The translations under genes and the position numbers were made by a program. This document shows positions 27,054 to 37,600 of a stretch of DNA of 64,000 nucleotides, in pieces. Origin of the DNA: Ectothiorhodospiraceae bacterium BW-2 (GTDB lineage Bacteria > Pseudomonadota > Gammaproteobacteria > Thiohalomonadales > Thiohalomonadaceae); assembly GCA_008375315.1 (NCBI GenBank), contig CP032507.1, positions 434,001-498,000 of the forward strand, given 5' to 3'. Each line of letters opens with the position of its first letter. The first letter of the stretch is position 1. Below the pieces are notes generated by a model that did no database searches, was not told the DNA's origin, and worked only from the letters and a program-made list of their open reading frames with translations.

Positions 27054-27893
27054 CTACTCCTGTGGCTGATATGGCATGTTGGAATCGATAAAAAAGTGTT
27101 CGTTAACCTGCTCTAACGATAGAGCGGAGAGTCGATTAATCGCTTTAATATGGCGCTGAAAAGTATCCGATTGCGGGTGAAACAGGCGCATAAAGTGATA
27201 CTCACGCGAGTCGAGAATCGTAGGTGAGGTGGTATCAACTTTAGTATGTGCTCCTTGAGTAAAGATATTTTGCCCACGAACAGAGAGAATACCCCGTTTA
27301 TTCAAAAAATTGATATAAGCAAGACCGATGGCAATTTTGGGGTAGTAGTACGATTTAAACGCGCTGAAGTGAGGGTTTGGCTCGGTACTGACAATAGCGG
27401 CGACACCTTTACCTAATGAGATTGAGTAGCCAATATTAAGGCGGCGAACATATTTAGAGAGCTGAGAACAGTAGTTTCGTGAAAGCGCATCGTCATCATC
27501 TAATCTGACTGTTACAACAAAATCACCTTTAGTAGCATGTTGTTTGGTATAGCGGTTAATAATATTGGCTAAATTAACAGAGTTTTGCGCCATCTCTATG
27601 ATATCAAGCTGGTGATGCTGCTCAGCAAGTTGATAAAGATTGCTTTTAAACGGTTCGGGAAGCGCTTTTGAGGTAATAACTAAGTGTTTAACCGTTATAT
27701 TATCTATCCCCTCAAGGTTTTGCTGAATTACTGAGGGAAGCGTAACCGTTTGAAACAGATGTTGGTGGAGTTGGAGACGCTGCGGTAAAAAGAGCTTTTG
27801 GCGGTAGCGGGGGTAGTTCTGCCGGCCAATTGCCCAGCCTGTGGCAAGTTGTTTGGAGAGGATGGAGTAGCGGGTTATGAAGGTGAGGAGCAT
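27054..27893 (-). CDS. Putative rhamnosyltransferase-like glycosyltransferase
   Basis: This 279-residue protein resembles the putative rhamnosyl transferase family: LTFITRYSI at the start, TVTLPSVIQQ, VVTVRLDDDDALSRNYC (acidic metal-binding motif) and GYSISLGKG. It probably acts on a nucleotide sugar in the cytoplasm. The gene marks the left edge of the AT-rich stretch, though its own composition is still closer to the galE side. It is tightly linked to galE (2 nt). The actual sugar is not determinable. Confidence 0.75.
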   Translation of the reverse strand: MLLTFITRYSILSKQLATGWAIGRQNYPRYRQKLFLPQRLQLHQHLFQTVTLPSVIQQNLEGIDNITVKHLVITSKALPEPFKSNLYQLAEQHHQLDIIEMAQNSVNLANIINRYTKQHATKGDFVVTVRLDDDDALSRNYCSQLSKYVRRLNIGYSISLGKGVAAIVSTEPNPHFSAFKSYYYPKIAIGLAYINFLNKRGILSVRGQNIFTQGAHTKVDTTSPTILDSREYHFMRLFHPQSDTFQRHIKAINRLSALSLEQVNEHFFIDSNMPYQPQE

Positions 27894-27924
27894 TAAGAAA
27901 TTATTAATTAACCAATAACATCAA

Positions 27925-28662
27925 TCAACACAAGTTTTGAAAAAAATGACAAATTTTTTCTATATGAATTTTTCTAACAAACAATGTATCAGAGATGTGG
28001 TGATCTTGGCCTGTTGGAATATATTTTTCATCAATCAGCCCGTTATACTTTAAAATAGAATCATTAATATCAAAGTAACCAAAACCATTAAGGACACACT
28101 GTTTTTTCAAATAGACATTAAAATCCAAATGCATCTTTGTTCTCTTTTTTCCATTAGGAAATTTATTTAACATGGCTGTAAAGATATTTTTTGCATCATC
28201 ATCAGAATTTACATTTTCCGTAATTATCTTTTTAGTGTACCCAATTGATTTTTTTTTATCATAAACCAAAACTGGAACATTAATACCTTTAATTAACACT
28301 CTATCATATACTAGATTTAGTGATTTCAAAAAATCCATATAAACACCAACAATATCACTTACATACATATCAAAATCAATAAATTCTCTCTTTACAAAGA
28401 TAGAATAGTAATAACCTAGTTCTATATCAACCTGACCAAAACAAAAAACGAAACCATCAAATTTTGCTTCCGCTAATTTTTTTTGAATTATTTTAGCTGT
28501 ATTTAGTGTTGACTCTCTTTTACCAAATCCTTTAATCGTTGATGCGCGAATAACATTGTTATCAATAACAAAATTTTTAGGTAAATTGCCAATTAATGAT
28601 TTAATTTGCGGAGTTATTGTCAAATATTTACTATGAGAGTCTCCAAAGGCTAATATACGCAT
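27925..28662 (-). CDS. SGNH/GDSL-like hydrolase
   Basis: This 245-residue protein begins MRILAFGDSHSKYL, with the block I GDSH motif and its candidate catalytic Ser at residue 9 of ILAFGDSHS. A CFGQVDIELGYYY segment fits block III, and QDHHISD (about 219-225) supplies the late Asp/His pair. Such enzymes in polysaccharide loci usually add or remove O-acetyl groups, so it is probably a sugar O-acetyl esterase or acyltransferase partner. The gene is strongly AT-rich with lysine- and asparagine-heavy codons, unlike galE next to it. Confidence 0.7.
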   Translation of the reverse strand: MRILAFGDSHSKYLTITPQIKSLIGNLPKNFVIDNNVIRASTIKGFGKRESTLNTAKIIQKKLAEAKFDGFVFCFGQVDIELGYYYSIFVKREFIDFDMYVSDIVGVYMDFLKSLNLVYDRVLIKGINVPVLVYDKKKSIGYTKKIITENVNSDDDAKNIFTAMLNKFPNGKKRTKMHLDFNVYLKKQCVLNGFGYFDINDSILKYNGLIDEKYIPTGQDHHISDTLFVRKIHIEKICHFFQNLC

Positions 28663-28809
28663 AACACAAACCTAAATCTGATAACCAAAAACAGCCTTTT
28701 TCATCGTTTTACCATTTTTCAGTTCCCGCTCCAACTCTCCCTCTTTGAGGGAGTCTTAAAGGGGGAAAATCATAGATCGCAAACATGAAAAATTGATAAA
28801 CAATCTGAA

Positions 28810-29217
28810 CTAACCCATAGACCGATAAATATAAGCATCCTCTATAAATTGCCCCGGTACCACACTGCGGGAGAAGCGAATACCGCTAAGGCTAGCATCG
28901 GTATGAATAGCACGACTTAACGACTGCACCAGTCGGTTACCGCTGTCCCTCGCCTCAATATGGTGGGGATGGATTACGATCTCATCGCTAGCAGCACTCT
29001 TATTAGCATCCAGCACCCGCAAATAGAACTTTTTCGGGCCATCACGACCCACCAGTGGTGAGGCGATAATTAAACGCCACTCCCGGTTCTCGTCATTGTA
29101 GAGCCAAAAGGCGCTGGTAACTTCACAGCCGTCGCTATCAAGGCGTTCAACTAAGTGTCTACCTGCTTGTAGCATTTCGTTGCTGAGGTGATCTCTTACC
29201 AGTAGTTCTTCAGCCAT
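28810..29217 (-). CDS. Small protein partnered with a HEPN gene
   Basis: This 135-residue protein of unknown family begins MAEELLVRDHLSNEML and contains FWLYNDENREWRLIIASPLV and a charged C-terminal half. It overlaps the upstream HEPN gene by 22 nt, so the two are translationally coupled. No nucleotidyltransferase GSxxxG signature is present, so it is not the MNT partner usual for HEPN toxins. Base composition matches the GC-richer parts of the window, unlike the AT-rich genes on either side. A 7-bp hairpin (28737-28753) lies downstream without a T-tract. Confidence 0.65.
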   Translation of the reverse strand: MAEELLVRDHLSNEMLQAGRHLVERLDSDGCEVTSAFWLYNDENREWRLIIASPLVGRDGPKKFYLRVLDANKSAASDEIVIHPHHIEARDSGNRLVQSLSRAIHTDASLSGIRFSRSVVPGQFIEDAYIYRSMG

Positions 29218-29612
29218 TGTAATACTCCTGATTCTGGGTCGTTGATTGCTGAGATCATGTCTTCTGCCATCGATTGGCTGAGTTCACACTCATAGCGGGA
29301 GGTTTCTGACCAGTCTTTTGCGGTCAGCCAATTTGAGTAAAGAGTTTCATCACTCTTTTCTTGCTCAGATAGTTGTTGTTTGAGGCCAGCGGTATTAATC
29401 AATTTTTCTAGATCGTGCGTGTATGAGTTATTGGTTAGGTTTTTATCGGGGAAATCGTACTGTTGCACCTGTTTTGCGATACAGGATTTTAAGGCACATT
29501 CAATCGCATAACCGGCAAGGTAGTAGGCACCGTGATAGCAGTTAGCTGAAAGCAGCTTTTCTGCCTCTGTGAGACGGATATTAGATAAGAGCTGAAGGTC
29601 TTTTCTATTCAT
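29196..29612 (-). CDS. HEPN-domain protein
   Basis: This 138-residue all-helical protein has the HEPN signature AYYLAGYAIECALKSCIAKQ, then THDLEKLINTAGL and the WSETSRYE stretch typical of this subgroup. The RNase motif of active HEPN toxins, R followed 4-6 residues later by H, is not seen after SRYE. Ribonuclease activity is therefore doubtful, and the domain may instead bind nucleotides or its partner. It is co-oriented and overlapping with the downstream gene. A toxin-antitoxin-like module is possible but unproven. Confidence 0.8.
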   Translation of the reverse strand: MNRKDLQLLSNIRLTEAEKLLSANCYHGAYYLAGYAIECALKSCIAKQVQQYDFPDKNLTNNSYTHDLEKLINTAGLKQQLSEQEKSDETLYSNWLTAKDWSETSRYECELSQSMAEDMISAINDPESGVLQWLKNYW

Positions 29613-29807
29613 AAGTGATTTTCTAATATGAATTAAGCATATTTAAATAAAATCCAGTTATATTTTTACCACTCTAAATTGCCTGTGGCATTGTCTATTT
29701 TAGATGTTTTTATAATGGTTTTGTATTTGTAGAATTCATAACCAAATCGCTCCTCAACTATTATATGAATAGCAAATTAATAATCTAACTTACTATGACC
29801 AATCAAT

Positions 29808-30569
29808 CTAAAGAATATCATATCCAAAATATTCCATCAAACCATAATCTAATCGAGAGTTAATATATTCAATTGACTGTTTATTTAAATCTTTTTTCCA
29901 AATCTCATCCAAGTAATATTTTCTATAAAAATCACCATCTTTATTTTTATCTTTCGTTGATTTATTAAAATTAACAAAATCGAATGTTTTTTTCTCTATA
30001 CTTGACATGCCCGAAAAAATAGTATCGACAATCAATTTTGGGGAACGAAACATATCTTCAGTTATCAAATTAATAAAACGCATCCCACCTTTATTAATAT
30101 ATGAACGATTTTTAATATTCCATAAATCCACTGGTGAAACCAATGAACTACAATTGACATTTTCTCTAGATACAGTTTTCCACTCAGTGGTTAAAAATTC
30201 ATAAAATGAACGCGGCTTATTTTTGTAGTATTGATGATATGGATTTCGATAAAGAGAGAGAAGCCAAGAGTACGGGTTTTTGGTAACAGTAACGAATAAA
30301 ATTTCATTATCATTAACTATATCATAGCTTAATAAACATTCCCTATCTAATACTTTGGAGTGTTTCCATCCTAAATTTTTATTGAAATTTATATCAAAAT
30401 ACTCATCAATGACAGCCTCTTTTTTTAACCAGTTTTTATTTTTATATAACCTTGTTTTCCTCTTAGGAAGAGTCCCCTCCAATTGTTCAACATTCAAGTT
30501 TAATTCAATAATCTTTGTTAGATAGTTAGTGTTAGTATTCCTTTCACCATATAATTTTAAAAACGCCAT
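29808..30569 (-). CDS. Sulfotransferase-like protein
   Basis: This 253-residue protein has LYGERNTNTNYL (6-17), a variant of the PAPS 5'-phosphosulfate loop, and VTKNPYSWLLSLYRNP (95-110), which matches the 3'-phosphate-binding RDPxxxxxSxY region. It probably transfers sulfate from PAPS to a sugar. Codon and base use are strongly AT-rich. About 195 nt of AT-rich DNA without a visible gene separate it from the HEPN pair. The 12-nt spacing to the upstream sulfotransferase suggests an operon. Confidence 0.68.
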   Translation of the reverse strand: MAFLKLYGERNTNTNYLTKIIELNLNVEQLEGTLPKRKTRLYKNKNWLKKEAVIDEYFDINFNKNLGWKHSKVLDRECLLSYDIVNDNEILFVTVTKNPYSWLLSLYRNPYHQYYKNKPRSFYEFLTTEWKTVSRENVNCSSLVSPVDLWNIKNRSYINKGGMRFINLITEDMFRSPKLIVDTIFSGMSSIEKKTFDFVNFNKSTKDKNKDGDFYRKYYLDEIWKKDLNKQSIEYINSRLDYGLMEYFGYDIL

Positions 30570-30581
30570 AATAATCCTATT

Positions 30582-31313
30582 TTATTTGAGTGAGTTATTA
30601 CCCCAAAACATATCTATAAATTTTTCATACAGCTCTTCTTTTTTTATATCAGATTGTCTATTTAGCTTAGATTGAAAATCACTAACACCGTATTTTTTTA
30701 AATATAAAACAGGATCTACAACAAGATCTTCATAAACAATCGAATCAAAATTTATTTTATATTTATAAAAAAAAGCTAATGAGACAGCTTCCCAATGTTG
30801 AATTTTATTCAATCTATTTTTTATTAACTTAAAATTAAACGCAATAGAATCATTATTCTTAGCATAATGCTCACTCCATTCACCACTAACAGAAGCGTGA
30901 TAATAACTAACAGCCTGTTTAATCTTATCTCTTCGTGTTAGGTGAATAAATACCGTATCAACACTAGGAAAATATGGCCAATATTTCATAAATAGAGGCA
31001 AATGACTACCATGTAGGTTTATTCCTAAAACGCCAACAGACGATGTTCTGTGTTTAATCAAATTATTAACATAGTCTTCTTCAATCTTATTTTTATCATT
31101 ACAATTCCAAACATTAAATAGAAAAGGCATATACTGAAATGGTTGGAAATATTCATGCGGCAAACAAATTCCGGAACGATAAAGTATATCTGACAACCAT
31201 GTACTACCAGATCGTGGAGTGCTAACAATGATTACTATTTTCTCAAGCTTAACATTAGAATTATAATCAAATTCAGGCTGAACAAAATCATTATCAGGAA
31301 TATTAAATTTCAT
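30582..31313 (-). CDS. Stf0-like sulfotransferase
   Basis: About 243 residues from ATG 31313. IVIIVSTPRSGSTWLSDIL (27-44 region) is the PAPS-binding P-loop, and CLPHEYFQP is the phrase typical of Stf0 (LPS/trehalose sulfotransferase) relatives. HLTRRDKIKQAVSYYHA is the 3'-phosphate-binding segment. A longer TTG start at 31343 overlaps the upstream gene; ATG 31313 leaves a 7-nt gap and starts at a normal distance from the P-loop. It probably sulfates a saccharide. AT-rich like its neighbours. Confidence 0.82.
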   Translation of the reverse strand: MKFNIPDNDFVQPEFDYNSNVKLEKIVIIVSTPRSGSTWLSDILYRSGICLPHEYFQPFQYMPFLFNVWNCNDKNKIEEDYVNNLIKHRTSSVGVLGINLHGSHLPLFMKYWPYFPSVDTVFIHLTRRDKIKQAVSYYHASVSGEWSEHYAKNNDSIAFNFKLIKNRLNKIQHWEAVSLAFFYKYKINFDSIVYEDLVVDPVLYLKKYGVSDFQSKLNRQSDIKKEELYEKFIDMFWGNNSLK

Positions 31314-31320
31314 AGTGGTA

Positions 31321-33435
31321 TTATGTAGCAGAATAAAAATCAACTAAACTCTTATTAAATGCTGATACAAACTCGTCATCATTACTATAGACAAATTCAC
31401 GACTCAAATCCATAGAATATTTTTTTGCAAATACTTTCTCAACAAGAAAATGTAGCCCATACCCTAGCCCATAACTCACACTTGATGTTAATTTATTTTT
31501 ATAGTATTGCGGAGTATTTATAGGATCAACCAATGGAATAATACAATAGGCATCGATAAATTGGCGATGAAAATCAGTAAAGTTTAGGTTAAAATGTGTA
31601 CTTAATCTACTATCAGTAGCATAATTCTCTAATTCTTTAGGAAGTTTACCTCGTCCAACCAATCTAATTTCATAATCATAATCATTCTCAAATAAACATT
31701 GTAATAATTTAAAATTTCTTCTTTTATCTGTCATATTTCCCTGAACAATATACACAGGCTTTTTCGCCATTTTCTTTTCTTTATTAAAAGGCAAATGACT
31801 TGCATAAAACCATCTATCAATCCCACATAACGGAGTTAAAAACCATACATTTGATAATGAGATTAATTCTGGAGTTACCTCATGTGCAACAAATGCAGAT
31901 TTAAAACCACGAAAATTAGAAATATGCCTTATATCCCTATTATAAATAGTACATTCAACATAAAATTCACAATACATTAGCTCAAAAGAGGAAAATCTAA
32001 TATTCGGATATCTACTTTTAAAGTATTGAACTACTTTATCTCTTTTGACTGGAATATTCAGATAGATACATTTAAATTCATAATGCTTCTTACCAAAAAT
32101 AGCAAATAAATTTTCTATAATTGACTCAATTACCTCGTAATGGAAATCTTTTGAATTATTAATAAAAATAGATGGCAAATTTTCATTCCCCTTTATATTG
32201 CTATTCACCCAGTTAATTGCCTCTTTATCATCAGGCTTATATTGCAGATATTTTCGCCACCACAACTCAGCACTCTTTTCATCCCCAGCCTTATCATAAG
32301 CCCTAGCAAAAAGATTTTCATGCCAATGACAACCACCAATATCTCCTTTATTAGGAATTAGTTTTTTCGCATCATCCCATCTCTGTTGTTTTAGATATAA
32401 ACGCATGAGTTCTTTTTTAAAAACAGGATGGCCAAAAGAATCATTTTTTTCCGTATAACTATTCAATCCATTAAGTAAAATTTTTTCTGCAATATTATAT
32501 TTTCTTTGATCAGCAAAAAATAGAGCAACCTCAATCTGAGGTGGCAGATCTAAACAAAAATTAATAAATTGTAAATTTAGCTGTTCATACTGCGCATCAA
32601 GTAAAGAAAATTTTTGACAGGCCGATTGGTCATAAATAATGTTTTTATTCATCATACGGAAATATTTTTCTGTATGCCGTTTTTTACCGGTAGTATTAGC
32701 TAGACCTCTGCCTCTTTTTTGTCTATTACTATACTCCTCTGAACTTTTTACTGCATAATGATTGACTTGAGCCACATCAATAATAGCATCTCTATCTAGC
32801 CCTGTTTTTTCTCCATTTCTAAATGACTCTAAAACAGAATAGCCATGACTATATTTTTCACTAGGAACAATCCAAGCAATACGATTACAATCAGTATCTT
32901 TAAGAAATGGCCTATGCGCTCCGAATCCAGAGATATTATCATTTAACCTCCATAATGACTTCATCTCTTTATTTAACGGAAAAAGAGGATGAGAGCATCT
33001 CTTAAATCGACAAGTAACAGGCAATGGTTCAAAACTCTTTTTTTCTGATGAACCAAAAACTCTCCAATTAAACGAGATCACATCTGGACATTCATATTCA
33101 TTAACTAAATCTTGAATAGAATTATGCTTCTTTAGCAGTAAAAACTCATCTAGATCCACACACAAAACATATTCATTAAAATACTCGTTTATCAAGGTTG
33201 AAAATATTTTAAACGCACCCACTCGTTGTGGCACATCATCTGATTTAATTTTATTATGAAAAATTGTAACTGTTTTTTGCGTTTCACTTAAAAAAGTCAG
33301 AATATTCTCACTTGCATCAGTACAATCATTATATATATATACAAAATCAGTAACACCTAAATTTTTATACCAAATATAATGTTCTAATATATATCTATCT
33401 TCATTTTTCAGAAAAGCGACTAAAACAACCTTCAT
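31321..33435 (-). CDS. GT92-like glycosyltransferase with TPR and second transferase-like region
   Basis: 704 residues. The N-terminus (KVVLVAFLKNEDRYILEHY, YIYNDCTDASEN, LCVDLDEFLLL) is the glycosyltransferase family 92/Glyco_tranf_2_4 pattern, with a DxD-like metal site. A TPR-like middle follows (about 300-410). The C-terminal ~290 residues resemble a GT-B half (FYASHLPFNKEKKMAKKPVYIVQG, GLGYGLHFLVE). It probably adds one or two sugars. AT-rich. The upstream sulfotransferase gene ends 7 nt before its start. Confidence 0.75.
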   Translation of the reverse strand: MKVVLVAFLKNEDRYILEHYIWYKNLGVTDFVYIYNDCTDASENILTFLSETQKTVTIFHNKIKSDDVPQRVGAFKIFSTLINEYFNEYVLCVDLDEFLLLKKHNSIQDLVNEYECPDVISFNWRVFGSSEKKSFEPLPVTCRFKRCSHPLFPLNKEMKSLWRLNDNISGFGAHRPFLKDTDCNRIAWIVPSEKYSHGYSVLESFRNGEKTGLDRDAIIDVAQVNHYAVKSSEEYSNRQKRGRGLANTTGKKRHTEKYFRMMNKNIIYDQSACQKFSLLDAQYEQLNLQFINFCLDLPPQIEVALFFADQRKYNIAEKILLNGLNSYTEKNDSFGHPVFKKELMRLYLKQQRWDDAKKLIPNKGDIGGCHWHENLFARAYDKAGDEKSAELWWRKYLQYKPDDKEAINWVNSNIKGNENLPSIFINNSKDFHYEVIESIIENLFAIFGKKHYEFKCIYLNIPVKRDKVVQYFKSRYPNIRFSSFELMYCEFYVECTIYNRDIRHISNFRGFKSAFVAHEVTPELISLSNVWFLTPLCGIDRWFYASHLPFNKEKKMAKKPVYIVQGNMTDKRRNFKLLQCLFENDYDYEIRLVGRGKLPKELENYATDSRLSTHFNLNFTDFHRQFIDAYCIIPLVDPINTPQYYKNKLTSSVSYGLGYGLHFLVEKVFAKKYSMDLSREFVYSNDDEFVSAFNKSLVDFYSAT

Positions 33436-33442
33436 AAAGAAA

Positions 33443-34453
33443 TCACACTAACCCAAAATCAGACATTAATTGATAGTCTTCCGAATAGAACTCCAAAAGA
33501 ATATTTTCAACATAATCAGGCACAAACTGACTATAATCATCAATTTTATCAAATTGAATCTTTTTTGGATCCAAATCAAAAAACTCACCTGAACATGCAT
33601 TTTTTGTATAAACTTTCCCTAAACTTTTATTATTTATTTCACTTTGAGAAATATTATATTCCATGCCTTGCAACCATTCAAAAATTTGGCTTTGCAAAAC
33701 CAGATGTTGTAGCTCTATTCCTATTAAAAAGTCAGCTTGAGGTCGCCAATGTTCATTTAACGCATAAGATGGTGTATTAATCACAGAAAGCAAGAACTCA
33801 GAAAAACTAATTCCCCTATCAAATCTTCTCTTTATGATTTTTTTATTGTAGAAGGAGTGAATGATATTTTCAATAAATGGTTCAAATGGTCTATCATAAA
33901 TCACTGGTTTTGCAATCTTATCCAAATAACAACTGACAAACCTTTCAATTGGATCTCGAATAACCGAGACATTCAAACAATCAGAGGGTTGGTTTTTATC
34001 CTTATTATTCAAATACTCTTTTAAAGTATATCCCCATTTTTCCTGAACCGTCTCATGAAAACGCCAAGAAGGAATATCAACATCAACACCCTCACACTCA
34101 TTTAATATAAATACATTTTTCAAATATGTACAAGCATTCTTAGGAATCCAATAATAATTCACTTTTGAATTAGGGAAATGGCAATAATAGGAAAACAGAT
34201 TAACAGTATGCCCTGCTCTATCTAATCGCCCTTGCTCATAATATATATTCATTATTTTTTTCAATCCATCTTTTAACGATGAATCAATTATTGATTTATA
34301 ACTCTTATTCAATACTCTTGATTTAGCAGAAAAAAAATAATCCAGTCTAGGAACTAAAACATTGAGACCAAACCCAAAAGAAGAAATATTAACTTTGCCT
34401 TCATCAAATATATGCCCCATAGATTCATAAACCGCATATATATCACTATTCAT
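33443..34453 (-). CDS. Sulfotransferase-like protein (carbohydrate type)
   Basis: This 336-residue protein has YYWIPKNACTYLKNVFI (P-loop at 104-110, here PKNACTY) and VIRDPIERFVSCYLDKI (about 158-174), the two PAPS-binding signatures of the Sulfotransfer_2/carbohydrate sulfotransferase group. It is the first gene of the AT-rich block in transcription order. 147 nt of AT-rich spacer separate it from the large glycosyltransferase upstream. The natural acceptor is unknown. Confidence 0.75.
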   Translation of the reverse strand: MNSDIYAVYESMGHIFDEGKVNISSFGFGLNVLVPRLDYFFSAKSRVLNKSYKSIIDSSLKDGLKKIMNIYYEQGRLDRAGHTVNLFSYYCHFPNSKVNYYWIPKNACTYLKNVFILNECEGVDVDIPSWRFHETVQEKWGYTLKEYLNNKDKNQPSDCLNVSVIRDPIERFVSCYLDKIAKPVIYDRPFEPFIENIIHSFYNKKIIKRRFDRGISFSEFLLSVINTPSYALNEHWRPQADFLIGIELQHLVLQSQIFEWLQGMEYNISQSEINNKSLGKVYTKNACSGEFFDLDPKKIQFDKIDDYSQFVPDYVENILLEFYSEDYQLMSDFGLV

Positions 34454-34600
34454 TTAAATAATACCAAAAATAAAAAATATTAACGCAACGGTTAGCAAAA
34501 CTTCTTGTCAAAAGATCAAGAATAATTCGATTTAATAATCATAAATTATACCGATTTGACCACAAAAACAATCGAAGCAAAACTCTCCACCACTCGAAAA

Positions 34601-37600
34601 CTAAATATCCATCGTTTCTTTAACACCATTGACGATGTGACGATAACACGCCACAATCTCCTCAACCTGCTCGGCCACATAACGCGGTTTCTTAGCTTGC
34701 GCCAACCCCTTATACCACAATGGGTTAGCATCAATCTGCTCAATCACTGCAACTAACGCCTCCACAGTCGGTTCAATCACATGACCACTCTTACCTTCAA
34801 TCACATCCTCCCCAATACCACCCCGATTACTGGCAACCACCCAACAACCACACGCGGCCGCTTCACGAGTCACCAGACCAAAACTCTCTGGCCAGATAGA
34901 GGGAGCAAACAAAATATCCATCTGCTGATAAAATTCAACCATCCGTTGTTGCGACAATCGCCCCATAAAAGTAACAGGTGTTTCACCCCAATGGCGCTGA
35001 TAGCGCTCTCCTTCCACTTTAGCGTGATCCACTACAATAAAGCGTAAGTTTTTCGGTCGAACCTGCTCTACCGCTAATTTTAGCAGATCGTACCCCTTAT
35101 GGGCAGAGATTCCTCCGATATGGCCACAAATCACCGCAGACTCCTGCTGCGTCTGCTTAGGTCGCCAAGCCGTTTTAGCCGAAAGCCCATTGCGGGTAAC
35201 GACTATGTTCTCAAAGCCATTTTTTTGGTATAGCCTAGCAAAAGCCGCTGACACTAATAGCAGTTTATCTGCAGATTGCAATAATTTACGCAGCATCGCC
35301 CTTCGCTGTAGCGAAGCATCTAAGCTAATCCCCTCAGGAAGCGGAATAATCTGATAAGGATCGGGATGGCCATCCGGATAGACCCTACCCTGCCCGTCAA
35401 CCAAAAACTGATAATCGGATATCCACCAGGCATCATGCAAAGTAATAAAATAGGGGATTTTACGCTTATTAGCCGCCACAACGACAGAGGCTGTCAGGCG
35501 CTGCACACAATGAAAATGGACTAAATCGGGCTGCTCTAAAGCAAGTACCTGATTAAATAGCGTCTCTATCTCGCTATCTTCAGCATGCCAATCCATATTC
35601 TCTCGCCACTTTACCGTAGTGCGATAGACTCTAACCCCCTTATAGTTATAGGCTGACAGTTGATAAGGTTCAGTACAGTAGTTATCACTAGTAAAGGCGA
35701 CTAGTTGAAATTTATCGCTGTATGACTCTAGTAATATATCAATATTATCAGCCACAACCCGAGTGGCTCCACCAATTGCCTGTGGTGGGAAAAAGACATT
35801 TACCACCATAATTTTGGGCTTAGATTTCTGATTATGTCTGCTGATCCAATCCACTAACTGTTGCTTCAGCTGCGATCCTAATATTGTAACAGCATACTCT
35901 TTCTCTACTCGGTTAAGCGCCTGAGAACCGATTTTTTGCCTATATTCTGGCTCGACAATTAGCCGTTCAAGCTGTCGATACCAATCATCCACTGTTGCTG
36001 CTAACACTCCATCTACCCCATCGATAACAATGTCACGATAATTTTCGGTATGACTAACAACTGATGGAATCGAAAAACAGGCCGCCTCAAACCATTTAAG
36101 CTCACTTTTACAATCATTAATTTTATCTTGATGAAGTACCGCAATATTAATATCGGCCTGCTGTAGTAGTTGCCAATAGCTCTGAACCTGTTTCACAAGC
36201 GGCAGCATAATAATTTGTTCGAAAAACTGCTGCGTAAACGATTGAGGCAAGGCTAAATAGCCGACAACAATAAGTCTAACATTCTGATACTTCTCTAATA
36301 ATCGTATTAATGCCGGTAACACTAATTCAATAAAATCGCTATTATGAGCCATCGTGCCACTACCATAAAAAATATCGATAGTCTTTTTATGACCTTTATC
36401 TATACTCTTAATTTCGTTTAAATGGTCAAGACCATTACGATGAGTCAATGCCTGTTTAGACTGCACTAATGCAGCAAGATGGCGTTGTAAAGGTATAGTT
36501 GAGGCAATCCCGAGCTGGCAACACTGTATCGCGGCTCGATTCAACGCCATCCCCTGCTCTAAGCCGCGCCATGTCGTATAGTCAACATAACCACCATAGC
36601 TCTCTAATACAGGAGGATAGATAGGATCAAAAATAAGATCATCTACCTCATAAATAGCCAATTTACCAACGCTATTTAACTGTGCCATTGCTTTAATTAA
36701 TATAGGCAGTGCAGGAGTGCGATAAAAAATAACAATATCATGCAGCAGTAGTTGATTAAATGCATCACTATCAAATTTTATCCAATCGATAACTGTTACC
36801 GCGATATCAACAGAGGATAACTGCTCTATTTTTTGATTAATACGATAGCGTACACACTGTGGCACATGGTGATCACCTATAATTAAAATACGGGTTAAAT
36901 CAGTGATACAGAGGGGGGGTAATTTTTCAGAGACCCCAAAAGTTAACAGATATGTTTCATATAATTTTTTTACCCCTTCACTCAATCCACTCACCATTTT
37001 TGAGCGTTGTTCTGTTTCATGAAACCCTATAGATAATTGACTCCTTAGCTGTAACATATAGGCTTCAGCAACCTTATCTAGCTCTACCTTTAATTCACCA
37101 TAATCTGGATAACATTTAATAAACTCAGAAAGGAGCTCGATAGCTTTAGTATAGTTTTGTAACTCAAATTGAGATTTGACCAAATTAAGCATTGGCCATA
37201 TTTTAGTGTGATTAACGCTTAGAGACTGATGATAATACTCCTGCGCAGCATAGTAATCTCGTTTATCAAAACACAAATTACCTAACAACTCATAACAGTA
37301 ACTATCTTTAGAAAAGTAGAGTGATAGCTGTAGGAGAGAAGCACAAACATGATCTTTTTCTTTTTCTACACTTTGACTAAACTCTAACTGATAAATAGCT
37401 AATTTTTTATAAATTTCTGCTGTGTCGCTCTTAGATGGCAATAGCTGTAGTGGTAAAGGCTTTTTTCCGGATAAAGTTTGACATATTTTTTCGATATCAA
37501 TCTGTGGAAATTTATCAAGATTAAGAGCAATAACGGTATCACAATTTAACTCAATATCATTGATATCTTCAGTTTTAATACGCCCATTAAGCCACTCCAT

